Of a stretch of 64,000 nt of DNA, positions 45,483-54,922 are shown in pieces. The first letter of the stretch is position 1. Each line of letters opens with the position of its first letter. Source of the DNA: Flagellimonas meridianipacifica (GTDB taxonomy: Bacteria > Bacteroidota > Bacteroidia > Flavobacteriales > Flavobacteriaceae); NCBI RefSeq assembly GCF_003001695.1, contig NZ_PVYX01000002.1:310001-374000 (forward strand), in the 5' to 3' direction. A model generated the notes under the pieces. The model worked only from the letters and a program-made list of their open reading frames with translations. It was not told the DNA's origin and ran no database searches. A program made the position numbers and the translations under genes.

Positions 45483-45995
45483 ATGAAGTACAATGGTTTA
45501 CTACTCCTTTTGGTTATTTTTTTATCCTGTGGGCCCTCCACATCTATAAAAGAAAGTGAATGGCAATTGATTTATAGAAATGACTCCAACGGGAAAACAC
45601 TTTTTGGAGAAAAACAGGATTTGTTGAATGCCATTCGTAATGGAAATCTTGTGAAAGTCGGCTATGGAGGCCAAATACGTAGAGATACGACACTTACCAT
45701 TGAACACGTTTTTGAGGCTCATTTTTTTACAATTTTGAATGATTCGGAGGTGTATGCCCAAATGTCTCCAATAATTGGACAAAATCCATTGATTGAAAAG
45801 GATACCACCAACATTCGTTTTAGGAACACCCAATGGAACATTATAGTAGGCACCAATGGTTTTTCCGACCGTTTGACCATGAGTCTTAATAAAGACACGA
45901 TTCTAAGTCAGAATCAAAGAAACATGAATGTTTCATGGTTTGTTAAAAAAGGAAATGGGCAAAGCGAAAATGCCATGCCTCTATGGAAAAAATGA
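45483..45995 (+). CDS. Small hypothetical lipoprotein
   Basis: 170 residues, lipoprotein signal with lipobox VIFLSC (Cys17). The mature part contains TLFGEKQDLLNAIRNGNLVKVGYGG and RFRNTQWNIIVGTNGFSDRLT, a pattern of polar strands. I have no family for it. It is just before the hydroxyproline-type catabolic genes but 45 bases separate it from the first of them, and it looks unrelated. Confidence 0.65.
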   Translation: MKYNGLLLLLVIFLSCGPSTSIKESEWQLIYRNDSNGKTLFGEKQDLLNAIRNGNLVKVGYGGQIRRDTTLTIEHVFEAHFFTILNDSEVYAQMSPIIGQNPLIEKDTTNIRFRNTQWNIIVGTNGFSDRLTMSLNKDTILSQNQRNMNVSWFVKKGNGQSENAMPLWKK

Positions 45996-46040
45996 TGGAA
46001 TCGCGGTTGTTCCATAAAAACCAACCAATAAAATCTGAGT

Positions 46041-46958
46041 ATGAGACAAGTAGAATGGAATGGTGTATATCCAGCGGTTACCACAAAATTCAAGGCAAAT
46101 GGAGAACTGGATATTCCCACTTTTTTAAAAAACATTGAATTCCAAGTAAAAGCAGGAATTGATGGAGTGGTCATCGGCGGCTCTTTAGGTGAGAGCAGTA
46201 CCATTACCCATGATGAAAGATTGGAACTGGCCAAAGCTGTTCTAGAAAGTGTAGGTGCTAAAATCGATGTGATTTTGAATGTGGCTGAGGGAGCTACCCA
46301 TAACGCAATTGAATTAATCCAGAGAGCAAGTGAAATAGGTGTACATGGCATAATGCTTTTGCCTCCAATGATGTACAAACCAACGGATGAAGAAGTTCTT
46401 GAATATTTTATTTCGATTGCCCAGAGTACTCAACTACCTATTATGATTTACAACAACCCGGTTGATTACAAAATTGAGGTTACCATTGAGATGTTTGGGC
46501 AACTCAAAGAAATAGAAAACATTAATGCGGTAAAGGAGAGTACTCGTGATATCTCCAATGTGACTCGGATGAAGAATCACTTTGGGGATAGATTCAAGAT
46601 ACTTTGTGGTGTGGATACCTTGGCCATGGAAGAACTGTTGATGGGCGCCGATGGATGGGTGGCAGGCTTGGTGGACGCGTTTCCGGCAGAAACGGTAGCA
46701 GTTTATCGCTTGGTCAAAGCAGGACGCATTGATGAAGCGCTCAAAATCTATCGTTGGTTCTTGCCAATATTGGAATTGGATATAAGCCCACAATTGGTCC
46801 AGAACATTAAACTGGCGGAAGTTATAACAGGAATTGGTACCGAACATGTAAGAGCGCCTCGACAAGCGTTAAAAGGAGATGAAAGACTTCGTGTTCTAGC
46901 TATCTTAGAAAAAGGATTAGCTACAAGACCGCAATTGCCTGACTATTTAAACATTTAA
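46041..46958 (+). CDS. DapA-family lyase, probable 1-pyrroline-4-hydroxy-2-carboxylate deaminase
   Basis: 305 residues, TIM barrel of the dihydrodipicolinate synthase / N-acetylneuraminate lyase superfamily. The Schiff-base Lys165 (INAVKESTRD) and Tyr137 (YNNPVDYK) are in place; GGSLGESSTITHDER is the pyruvate-carboxylate loop. The gene directly before an alpha-ketoglutaric semialdehyde dehydrogenase and an amino-acid FAD dehydrogenase suggests the deaminase of trans-4-hydroxyproline degradation (product 2,5-dioxopentanoate). From sequence alone it could be another DapA-like lyase; a second DapA for lysine synthesis is expected elsewhere in the genome. Confidence 0.75.
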   Translation: MRQVEWNGVYPAVTTKFKANGELDIPTFLKNIEFQVKAGIDGVVIGGSLGESSTITHDERLELAKAVLESVGAKIDVILNVAEGATHNAIELIQRASEIGVHGIMLLPPMMYKPTDEEVLEYFISIAQSTQLPIMIYNNPVDYKIEVTIEMFGQLKEIENINAVKESTRDISNVTRMKNHFGDRFKILCGVDTLAMEELLMGADGWVAGLVDAFPAETVAVYRLVKAGRIDEALKIYRWFLPILELDISPQLVQNIKLAEVITGIGTEHVRAPRQALKGDERLRVLAILEKGLATRPQLPDYLNI

Positions 46959-46971
46959 TCAGCCTCAAACT

Positions 46972-48537
46972 ATGATAACTGAAAACTTAATAGCCGGTAC
47001 ACTAAGTTCTGAAGGGAAGGCAACTATGCAATCGGTAAATCCTTTGACCCAAAATTCATTGCCCGAAAGATTTGCCGTCGCAACACAAGGGGAAATTGAA
47101 AAAGCATGTTTGGAAGCCAATAAGGCCCATGAAACTTATAAAAATAAATCGGGTAAAGAAAAGTCCGTTTTTCTGAGAAGGATTGCGGAGGAAATAGAAA
47201 ATCTTGGTGATGTTTTGATAGAAAGGGCCATGTCCGAAACAGGACTGCCTGAAGGAAGAATTATTGGGGAGCGCGGTAGAACTTGCAATCAATTACGAGT
47301 ATTTGCGGATTTGGTGGAAGAAGGAAGTTGGGTCAATGCCACTATGGACGAAGCTTTACCTGAGCGTAAACCCTTACCTCGAGTGGATATACGTAAAATG
47401 CTGATTCCTGTGGGGCCAGTAGCTGTTTTTACTGCAAGCAATTTTCCTCTGGCTTTTTCTACCGCGGGTGGGGATACCGCCTCAGCTTTAGCTGCTGGGT
47501 GTCCGGTAATCGTAAAAGCCCATCCTGCACATTTAGGAACCAATGCCTTGGTCGCCAACGCAATTGTCAACGCGATTGAAAAATGTAACATACCCAACGG
47601 AGTGTTTTCGTCACTTAATGGTGAAATAGAAACGGGGCAACAGTTGGTAAAGCATCCCTTGATAAAGGCTGTTGGTTTTACGGGTTCATATTCCGGTGGG
47701 AGAGCACTGTTTGATTTAGCAAATAGCCGTCCTGAGCCAATCCCCGTTTATGCCGAAATGGGCAGTAACAATCCAATATTCATCTTGAGCGAAAAACTGA
47801 GGAATCACGGTCTGCAAATGGTTGAAACCATTGCCAACTCGGTAAACTTAGGAGCCGGGCAGTTTTGTACCAATCCAGGTATTCTGGTAATGGAACAAAG
47901 TGAAACTACTGAAATGTTTCTCGAAAATTTAACCAAAACCTTCGAAAAACTACCGTCTGATACCATGTTGAGTGGAGGTATACATTCCAAATACCTTCAA
48001 AAGAAAAGTGAGTTCTCAAATTCAAATGGAGTTTCCATGCTTTTTGAAAATATTTCTGATTCTTGGAAAGCGGGACCTGCCATTGCTAAGGTATCGGCTT
48101 CGACCTTTATGGATAATATACATTTACAGGAAGAAGTATTTGGACCGTTTACTATTGCAGTACTATGCAGGAATAGGAAAGAGATGTTGGAAGTGGCCAA
48201 TAGTTTGAATGGTCAACTTACAGGGACTTTAATGGGGACGAATAAGGATTTTGAAGAATCAAAAGACTTAATCGAGATACTGATTGAAAAAGTAGGGAGA
48301 TTAATTTGTAACGGAGTCCCTACAGGTGTTGAGGTTTGTCCAGCTATGCATCACGGAGGTCCTTTTCCTTCAACTTCAAATGCCCTTTTTACTTCTGTGG
48401 GCACGGATGCCATTAAAAGATTTACAAGACCTGTCGCTTTTCAAAATATGCCCAACAACCTTTTGCCAAGTGAATTGCAAAACGATAATTCCTTGGGTAT
48501 ATGGCGAACCGTTAACGGAGAATTGACCAAATCATAA
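46972..48537 (+). CDS. Aldehyde dehydrogenase, probable 2,5-dioxovalerate (alpha-KGSA) dehydrogenase
   Basis: 521 residues. Catalytic Cys299 (NLGAGQFCTNPG) and general base Glu262 (YAEMGSNNPIF) are present. The cofactor part has FTASNFPLAFSTAGGDTASA and GFTGSYSGGRALF. The EMGSNNP and GQFCTNPG pattern, the long length and the C-terminal CPAMHHGGPFPSTS belong to the alpha-ketoglutaric semialdehyde dehydrogenase type, which oxidises 2,5-dioxopentanoate to 2-oxoglutarate. Only 13 bases separate it from the DapA-family gene. The last step of hydroxyproline or sugar-acid degradation; the partner genes point to hydroxyproline. Confidence 0.82.
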   Translation: MITENLIAGTLSSEGKATMQSVNPLTQNSLPERFAVATQGEIEKACLEANKAHETYKNKSGKEKSVFLRRIAEEIENLGDVLIERAMSETGLPEGRIIGERGRTCNQLRVFADLVEEGSWVNATMDEALPERKPLPRVDIRKMLIPVGPVAVFTASNFPLAFSTAGGDTASALAAGCPVIVKAHPAHLGTNALVANAIVNAIEKCNIPNGVFSSLNGEIETGQQLVKHPLIKAVGFTGSYSGGRALFDLANSRPEPIPVYAEMGSNNPIFILSEKLRNHGLQMVETIANSVNLGAGQFCTNPGILVMEQSETTEMFLENLTKTFEKLPSDTMLSGGIHSKYLQKKSEFSNSNGVSMLFENISDSWKAGPAIAKVSASTFMDNIHLQEEVFGPFTIAVLCRNRKEMLEVANSLNGQLTGTLMGTNKDFEESKDLIEILIEKVGRLICNGVPTGVEVCPAMHHGGPFPSTSNALFTSVGTDAIKRFTRPVAFQNMPNNLLPSELQNDNSLGIWRTVNGELTKS

Positions 48538-48570
48538 CAGATTTTATATTTCATTTTGACGAGTTTTCAA

Positions 48571-49824
48571 ATGGGAAATGATACGGTACATATAATTGGT
48601 GGAGGTATTATTGGATTATGTGCTGCTTGGTATCTAAAAAAGGAGGGGTACGCTGTTACGGTAATTGATAAAGGTGACTTGAAAGAAGGAACTTCCTTTG
48701 GCAATGCAGGAATGATTGTTCCCAGTCATTTTGTCCCCATGGCAAATCCTGGAGTTGTGGCTCAGGGTTTAAAATGGATGCTCAACAGTAAAAGTCCATT
48801 TTACATAAGACCTAGACTAAATCAGGATTTAGTACAATGGTTATGGCACTTTTATCGCTCATCCAATCACCAGCATGTTAAGCAGGCGATGCCCATTTTA
48901 TATGAACTCAATGAACGCAGCAAGGATTTGTATCAAGAATTATCTAGTTTGGAGAATTTTGATTTTAGTTTTGAGGAAAAAGGCTTGTTGATGTTATATA
49001 AGTCGGAAAAGCAAGCAGAAAAAGAGGCGAAAACGGCTGAACAGGCAAAAAAGATAGGGTTAGAGGCAGAAATTTTGGATTCAAAAGAATTGGGCAAATT
49101 AGAACCCAATATGGATTTGGATGTATTGGGCGGCCTTTATTTTCCAGGTGATGCCCATCTCTATTCCAACAAACTCATGTTTCAATTGGTTGGAGTGTTA
49201 AAACAAAAAGGAGTTCATTTCCTAACCAATACTTCCGTTTCGGATTTTAGTTTTAAAGGATCACAAATTGAAGCCCTGATTAGCGAGAATGGAGATACTA
49301 TTCCGGTAAAAAATGTGGTTGTAGCTTCAGGAAGTTGGACAGCAACTTTATTGAAAAAAGCCAACATAAAAATCTACATTCAAGATGGAAAAGGGTATAG
49401 CATCACCTTAGAAAAACCCAAAACTCGACCGCAAATTCCAACAATTCTATCCGAAGCGAAAGTAGCTGTTATCCCAATGGGCGATGATTTGCGAATTGGC
49501 GGCACGTTGGAAATGAGTGGCATATCTCCGCAAATCAATACCAAAAGAATTCAAGGAATAAAGGAAAGTATACCCAGGTATTATAAAAATATAGAGTTAC
49601 CCTTTACGGATGATAAAGATATATGGAAGGGTTATAGGCCCTGTACTCCTGACGGTATGCCCTATATTGGAAAATCGGAAGCCCTAAGTAATTTGTATGT
49701 TGGAACAGGGCATGGAATGATGGGGTTGAGTCTAGGAGCTATTACGGGAAAACTGCTGAGCGAAGTAATAATGCAGAAAAAACCATCTATGGATTTGTTC
49801 GCATTTCGGTTGGACAGATTCTAA
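48571..49824 (+). CDS. FAD-dependent D-amino-acid dehydrogenase, probable D-hydroxyproline dehydrogenase
   Basis: 417 residues from ATG 48571; an upstream TTG at 48556 would add five residues. The N terminus has the FAD-binding VHIIGGGIIGLCAAWYL and GTSFGNAGMIVPSHF, characteristic of the DadA group; the C terminus has GYRPCTPDGMPYIG and GHGMMGLSLGAITGKL. DadA-like enzymes of this kind oxidise cis-4-hydroxy-D-proline to pyrroline hydroxy-carboxylate. Cotranscribed with the deaminase and semialdehyde dehydrogenase. A proline-racemase-type epimerase, needed for the L to D step, is not in the window. Confidence 0.8.
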   Translation: MGNDTVHIIGGGIIGLCAAWYLKKEGYAVTVIDKGDLKEGTSFGNAGMIVPSHFVPMANPGVVAQGLKWMLNSKSPFYIRPRLNQDLVQWLWHFYRSSNHQHVKQAMPILYELNERSKDLYQELSSLENFDFSFEEKGLLMLYKSEKQAEKEAKTAEQAKKIGLEAEILDSKELGKLEPNMDLDVLGGLYFPGDAHLYSNKLMFQLVGVLKQKGVHFLTNTSVSDFSFKGSQIEALISENGDTIPVKNVVVASGSWTATLLKKANIKIYIQDGKGYSITLEKPKTRPQIPTILSEAKVAVIPMGDDLRIGGTLEMSGISPQINTKRIQGIKESIPRYYKNIELPFTDDKDIWKGYRPCTPDGMPYIGKSEALSNLYVGTGHGMMGLSLGAITGKLLSEVIMQKKPSMDLFAFRLDRF

Positions 49825-49886
49825 GAGAATAATCCCAAATACTTTTACAAATCGATTGAATCAATATAAAAAGATATCTTGCGCTT

Positions 49887-50528
49887 ATGCAAGCGGAATA
49901 TTTAAAAGAATCTTATTTTTTCGATTTTAACAGCCCTCAAATTCAGGATTTGATTTCGGAGTTTAAATCTCTTTCATCTGAAAAAGAGAAGATTTCAGGT
50001 CTGTACATCAAGGTAAGGGATTCGTGGCGATATAATCCATATCATATTGGCTTTACTGACAAGTATTACAAATCCAGTCATATCTATTCAAAGGAACAAG
50101 CGCATTGCGTGGACAAAGCCATCTTATATGTTTCGGCACTAAGGGGTTTGGGTATTCCCGCCCGGTTACGTTTGGCAAAAGTATCTAACCATATTGCTAC
50201 GGAAAGACTGGAAGCGAAGTTAGGGTCAAATGAGATAGCACCTCACGGTTTGGTAGAGGTCTTTCATAACGGCCAATGGGCAAAGTGTTCTCCCGCCTTT
50301 AATAAAGAACTGTGCGAAATGTATCATGTGGAACCATTGGAATTCAACGGTGAAAAAGACTCTATTTTCCAGGAATACAACAAAGACAGTGAAAAATTTA
50401 TGGAGTATTTAGAGGATTATGGCAGCTTCTCAGATGTCCCTCTTGATTTTATAAAAAAGACGTTTAAAGAAAACTACCCTAAGCTATATGAGTTGTATAA
50501 AGGAAAAGAAGAAATTAAGATCTCTTGA
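49887..50528 (+). CDS. Transglutaminase-like cysteine peptidase domain protein
   Basis: 213 residues, no signal peptide, so cytosolic. The transglutaminase-like triad is visible: Cys in KEQAHCVDKAILYVSALRGL, His in IAPHGLVEVFHNGQW and an acidic partner after it. SFKSLSSEKEKISGLYIKVR and FRDSWRYNPY-type lead-in (here RDSWRYNPYHIG) are typical. The enzyme could cut or modify a peptide amide; some members take part in peptide uptake or cofactor chemistry. It lies 62 bases after the hydroxyproline dehydrogenase, same direction; link to that pathway is unproved. Confidence 0.8.
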   Translation: MQAEYLKESYFFDFNSPQIQDLISEFKSLSSEKEKISGLYIKVRDSWRYNPYHIGFTDKYYKSSHIYSKEQAHCVDKAILYVSALRGLGIPARLRLAKVSNHIATERLEAKLGSNEIAPHGLVEVFHNGQWAKCSPAFNKELCEMYHVEPLEFNGEKDSIFQEYNKDSEKFMEYLEDYGSFSDVPLDFIKKTFKENYPKLYELYKGKEEIKIS

Positions 50529-50538
50529 CCTTGAGAAT

Positions 50539-52353
50539 TCAAACCAGCAGCTTTTTACCAATTTGTCGCCAGACTTTGAATAGAAGAAATCCTAGAATCA
50601 AAGCCACTCCCATCATGATAAAAGCGGTACTCGTTTTTCCGTAAATAAACATTCCTGTTGTAAAAAGAATGCAGTATACTAACAAGCAACCCAGAATCAT
50701 GGCTAAAATACCCTTTGGAACCATCCATTTACCCGTATCCGAAACAATGGAAATATTCTTTTCCTGAGCAAGATTTACAATTTTATTCCAACCTCTTCCG
50801 CCAGGTTGAATGTGCTTATAAAAATCAAAAAGCTTTTGTTCATTGTCCGGTTTTGTCAGAAAAGTGACCGACAACCAAACCAAGGAAGACACCAATACCA
50901 CAAACGGAAACTCAAACCAGCCAGGGAAAATTGCTTCCTCTCCTGAAAACATAACTGAGTTTATTACAGGGATACTTATGATGATGGAAATGAGTCCGGA
51001 GGCGAACATAGCGGAAATCTCGCTCCAAGCATTGATGCGCCACCAAAACCATCTTAGAATGAATATAAGTCCAGTGCCCGCACCAAACATCAGGATATAC
51101 TTAAAAAGCTGTACTGCATTGGTCAACACCATAGCAATTGAGGTACTTGCCAGCATAAGGATTACTGTACAGATTCTGCCCACAGCAACCAATTTTTTCT
51201 CTGATGCATTTTTATCAATAACCTCTTTGTAAATATCATTGACCAAATAAGAAGCTCCCCAATTGAGATGGGTTGATATGGTGGACATGTAGGCAGCCAC
51301 CATGGATGCGACCACCAAACCCAATAGACCAGACGGCAAGAAGGTCAACATGGCAGGGTATGCCAAATCATGCCCTAGTTTATCGTCGGTAATGCCAGGG
51401 AATGCATCTGCTAGGTTTGAAAGCTCTGGAAAGATGATTAAAGAGCATAGCGCTACAATAATCCATGGCCAAGGGCGAAGGGCATAGTGCATGATATTAA
51501 AAAAGAAGGTAGCTCCTATGGCATGATTTTCATTTTTAGCGGCCAACATTCGCTGGGCAATGTAACCTCCACCACCAGGTTCAGAGCCGGGATACCACGA
51601 ACTCCACCATTGTACTGCCAGAGGTATGGCCAATAAGGTAATAATGGCATTTGTGTCGTTCTTTTCCGGGACCAATGCCAATTTATCTTGGACATTTGGA
51701 TGCTGAATTAGGTTTTCAAGTCCGCCTATCTGCGGTAGGTTTACACAATAATATGCGGCTCCAATGGCACCTGCCATAGCCACAAAAAACAGTAGGAAAT
51801 CAGAATACACCACACCTTTGAATCCTCCTACTGCACTAAACAACAGGGTAACAGATGCAGCATAGCCAACAGTTTCCCAAGCAGAAATCCCTAGCATTAC
51901 TTGACCTATTTTAATTGCGGCCAAAGTGACTCCGGACATTGCCAAAATGTTGAACAAGAAACCCAAATAAAAGGAACGAAATACCCGTAAAAAACGTGCT
52001 GGTTTTCCCGAATAACGAATTTCATAGAACTCCATATCCGTGTTGACGTTGGATTTTCGCCATAAGCGTGCATAAATAAAGACAGTCAATAGACCAGTAA
52101 GCAAAAAAGCCCACCACACCCAATTGCCTGCAACACCATCCTGTCTAACCAAATCAGTTACCAAATTAGGGGTGTCAGTGGAGAACGTAGTGGCAACCAT
52201 TGAAAATCCCAATAACCACCATGGCATATTTCGTCCAGAAAGAAAGTACTCAGAAGTATTTTTTCCAGATTTTTTGGCTACTACAAGCCCAATTATCAAG
52301 GTTGCCAGAAAAAAAACAATAATAATCCCGTAGTCCAGATTGCTCAGCTCCAT
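50539..52353 (-). CDS. Sodium:solute symporter (SSS family)
   Basis: 604 residues with about 14 TM helices. Typical segments: DYGIIIVFFLATLIIGLVVA at the first helix, TSEYFLSGRNMPWWLLGFSM (the SSS entry), TFSTDTPNLVTDLVRQDG and VASMVAAYMSTISTHLNWGAS (sodium site region of helix 8). This is the subgroup with a C-terminal extension beyond helix 13. It carries sugars, amino acids or organic acids with sodium; the substrate cannot be read. Convergent with, and next to, the hydroxyproline-type genes, it could be their uptake system, which is an inference. Confidence 0.88.
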   Translation of the reverse strand: MELSNLDYGIIIVFFLATLIIGLVVAKKSGKNTSEYFLSGRNMPWWLLGFSMVATTFSTDTPNLVTDLVRQDGVAGNWVWWAFLLTGLLTVFIYARLWRKSNVNTDMEFYEIRYSGKPARFLRVFRSFYLGFLFNILAMSGVTLAAIKIGQVMLGISAWETVGYAASVTLLFSAVGGFKGVVYSDFLLFFVAMAGAIGAAYYCVNLPQIGGLENLIQHPNVQDKLALVPEKNDTNAIITLLAIPLAVQWWSSWYPGSEPGGGGYIAQRMLAAKNENHAIGATFFFNIMHYALRPWPWIIVALCSLIIFPELSNLADAFPGITDDKLGHDLAYPAMLTFLPSGLLGLVVASMVAAYMSTISTHLNWGASYLVNDIYKEVIDKNASEKKLVAVGRICTVILMLASTSIAMVLTNAVQLFKYILMFGAGTGLIFILRWFWWRINAWSEISAMFASGLISIIISIPVINSVMFSGEEAIFPGWFEFPFVVLVSSLVWLSVTFLTKPDNEQKLFDFYKHIQPGGRGWNKIVNLAQEKNISIVSDTGKWMVPKGILAMILGCLLVYCILFTTGMFIYGKTSTAFIMMGVALILGFLLFKVWRQIGKKLLV

Positions 52354-52584
52354 GGTTAGTTATTTTACAGACAGGTTAGTCTTGAATCAAAACCTTCTTT
52401 ATGAAGGTGAATATACAAGTATTTCAACATGAATGCTTGTGTTTTCTTTTTATTGATTGTTTTGAGAATGTAATTAAAAGGAAAAAAAGTGATGTTCAAA
52501 AACACGTGCCAACTATCGAATACTGTAATTTATTTATGACCCAAGCCCGGAATATTGGTTAAATTAGACCTATACTTTGATACT

Positions 52585-53727
52585 ATGAATTTGAGGAATT
52601 CAATCCTGAAAAAATATACTCCATTCTTACTTATAATTCAGGCACTAACGTTGGTTTTTTTCTATGTTGGATGCTCTAAAAAGCGAAAAAACAACTTAGA
52701 AAAGTTGCCAACCGAAGGAACAAAGGTGACTGAAGTTCAATTGCTTATGGAGCAACCTGATTCGATAACTACACCAAAAGGAATGGTTTGGATACCTGGA
52801 GGAACATTTCAACAAGGCGCTGTTAATGGTGATACTTTGGCAATGGCTCATGAAAAGCCTGCACATAGTGTGATGTTAGATGGGTTTTTTATGGATGTGC
52901 ATGAAGTGACCAATGCTCAATTTGCCCGATTTGTTAAGGAAACGGGATATGTTACAGTGGCGGAAAGAAAGGTGGACTGGGAAGAAATGAAAAAACAACT
53001 TCCCGCTAACACCCCGAAGCCAGAAGATGCCCTACTTAAACCAGGTTCATTGGTGTTCAAGAAAAATGTCACTTCCATTTCTAACCTTCATGACTATTCC
53101 CAATGGTGGAATTGGACAATTGGAGCAAATTGGAAACATCCCAATGGTCCCGGTAGCAATATTGATGGAAAGGAAAAGCATCCTGTAGTGCATATCGCTT
53201 TTGAAGATGCATTGGCCTATTGTAAATGGGCTGGGAGAAGACTGCCCACAGAAGCTGAATGGGAGTATGCAGCTCGCGGTAAGAAGCCTACTTCCATCTA
53301 CTATTGGGGGAACGATGTGGCGCAATTAAACTCCAATGCGAACACTTGGGAAGGAAACTTTCCAATGACCAATACGCTACAAGATGGTTTTGCACTGAGG
53401 GCTCCGGTGGGTTCATTTAAGCCAAATAACTTTGGGCTTCATGACATGTCCGGTAACGTATGGGAGTGGACCAGTGACTGGTATCATGCAAAGTATTATC
53501 AAACACTATATGAAAAAGGAGAGGTATTAAATCCAAAAGGAGCCAAATCTGCTTACAATCCATTCAATCCTCGAACCAAGGAGCGGGTGATTAAAGGGGG
53601 TTCATTTCTGTGTAGCGTTACCTATTGTGCCAACTACCGTATATCCTCTAGAATGGCCTCTACAGAAGACTCTTCGTTGGAACATTTGGGGTTTCGCACA
53701 GTTCTTTCCCTTGATATGTTGGATTGA
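52585..53727 (+). CDS. Formylglycine-generating enzyme (SUMF1 family), lipoprotein form
   Basis: 380 residues from ATG 52585; a TTG at 52555 would break the signal peptide. The lipobox is FFYVGC. The catalytic domain has the MVWIPGGTFQQGA opening, DGFFMDVHEVTNAQFARFV, GRRLPTEAEWEYAARG, LHDMSGNVWEWTSDWY and GGSFLCSVTYCANYR. Both active-site cysteines are present, Cys343 and Cys348, five apart as in human FGE (336 and 341). Most flavobacterial members of the family lack them, so this one probably does convert sulfatase Cys to formylglycine. A lipid anchor puts it in the periplasm or outer membrane, where sulfatases act. No sulfatase gene is in the window. Confidence 0.88.
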   Translation: MNLRNSILKKYTPFLLIIQALTLVFFYVGCSKKRKNNLEKLPTEGTKVTEVQLLMEQPDSITTPKGMVWIPGGTFQQGAVNGDTLAMAHEKPAHSVMLDGFFMDVHEVTNAQFARFVKETGYVTVAERKVDWEEMKKQLPANTPKPEDALLKPGSLVFKKNVTSISNLHDYSQWWNWTIGANWKHPNGPGSNIDGKEKHPVVHIAFEDALAYCKWAGRRLPTEAEWEYAARGKKPTSIYYWGNDVAQLNSNANTWEGNFPMTNTLQDGFALRAPVGSFKPNNFGLHDMSGNVWEWTSDWYHAKYYQTLYEKGEVLNPKGAKSAYNPFNPRTKERVIKGGSFLCSVTYCANYRISSRMASTEDSSLEHLGFRTVLSLDMLD

Positions 53728-53805
53728 GAAATCTGTTTGAAAGTGTATTGTAAAGGTGTAATTGGCATCGATTCTCCAGTGAGGATATAGAAATAACTTT
53801 GAACC

Positions 53806-54921
53806 TTAGTTAGCATACTTTTTTAAAGCAGGTAATTTAAGTTTGACAACAACAAAGGAGCCACAAAAATACTCGTCATCAATAGTATAGTCAGAGAGGT
53901 CAAATTCATAATTTCCTTGGAATAAAGAGTCAAGTCTTTCCAAAACGTTTCCAATACCATTCCCAATTAAAGGTGATTGGGATTGCAAGGGTTTTCCATT
54001 GTTGATTACCTCAATCTCAAGAAAATCATTGGTTTTCCTTATGCGTAATAGGGCCTTGATTTTTTGATGTTTTTCGGAAAATCCGTGCCTAATGGTGTTT
54101 TCTAACAGGGGCTGAAAAAGGAGTGGAGGGATGAGGAACTCTTCAAGGCCTTCTGGAATTACTTTTACCAATTCCCACTTATCATCATATCTCAATTTTT
54201 CCATTTTCGCATAAGTGTCCAAAAGGGAAAGTTCATCCTTTAGTAAGATTAACTTGGAATCTTTTAGACTCAACGTTTTTCTGAGCAGGTCGCTCAAGTC
54301 AGCAATTGCATTCTGGGCTTTGGTTTGATTGTCATCTATCAATGAAGAAATATCGTTCAAAGAATTAAAAAGAAAATGTGGATTTAATTGTGCTTGCAAA
54401 GCCCGGATTTTTGTATCAAGAAGTTCAGCTTTTAGCGTTGAAGCTCTTAAATCATCAGCCTTTTTTCTTTGAAAATAGTCATAGGCGTAGACGATGGCTA
54501 TCATTGAAAAGTACAAGAAAAAATTGAAGCTCAATCCACCCAAACCTCTGATGTAAATGCTCTCTATCGTAAGTGTGATTGCTTTTGAGAACAATTCAAT
54601 CTCTACCAACAATCCTATAAAAGCGGTATAAAATGAGAGCAATGCGGCCAATGCCAAATGAATCATAACTATCCTCCAATGTAGTGTCCCTTTTTCGAAA
54701 AACTTTTTAGTTAACAGCAGCGCTCCTATGACATAGGACAACTTTGCAACAAAAAAAATCACATATTGAATGGCTAACTGGCCCAAAACATTGTTGGAGG
54801 TCTCATCTTGATTGTAGATAAGTACAGTCGCCGCAAAATCAATTACATAGGCCACTAAATAATATATCAGGAGTATCTGAAACAATCTGCGGTCAAGAAA
54901 TGTATATGCCCTAGTTTTCAT
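53806..54921 (-). CDS. LytS/YpdA-type sensor histidine kinase
   Basis: 371 residues. Four or five TM helices within residues 10-160 (LLIYYLVAYVIDFAATVLI, LAIQYVIFFVAKLSYVIG, FNFFLYFSMIAIVYAYDYF) with no large sensor domain, then a His-kinase domain (PF06580) with ALQAQLNPHFLFNSLNDI (phospho-accepting His) and an ATPase part with FQPLLENTIRHG and LIGNGIGNVLERLD. It starts 1 base after the end of the LytTR regulator gene, so both are translated from one message. The signal is unknown. Confidence 0.92.
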   Translation of the reverse strand: MKTRAYTFLDRRLFQILLIYYLVAYVIDFAATVLIYNQDETSNNVLGQLAIQYVIFFVAKLSYVIGALLLTKKFFEKGTLHWRIVMIHLALAALLSFYTAFIGLLVEIELFSKAITLTIESIYIRGLGGLSFNFFLYFSMIAIVYAYDYFQRKKADDLRASTLKAELLDTKIRALQAQLNPHFLFNSLNDISSLIDDNQTKAQNAIADLSDLLRKTLSLKDSKLILLKDELSLLDTYAKMEKLRYDDKWELVKVIPEGLEEFLIPPLLFQPLLENTIRHGFSEKHQKIKALLRIRKTNDFLEIEVINNGKPLQSQSPLIGNGIGNVLERLDSLFQGNYEFDLSDYTIDDEYFCGSFVVVKLKLPALKKYAN

Positions 54922-54922
54922 T

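Noticed and set aside
46041-46958. Sialic-acid lyase (nanA) reading of the DapA-family gene
   Set aside because: The adjacent semialdehyde and amino-acid dehydrogenases, and absence of sialic-acid genes, fit hydroxyproline breakdown better.
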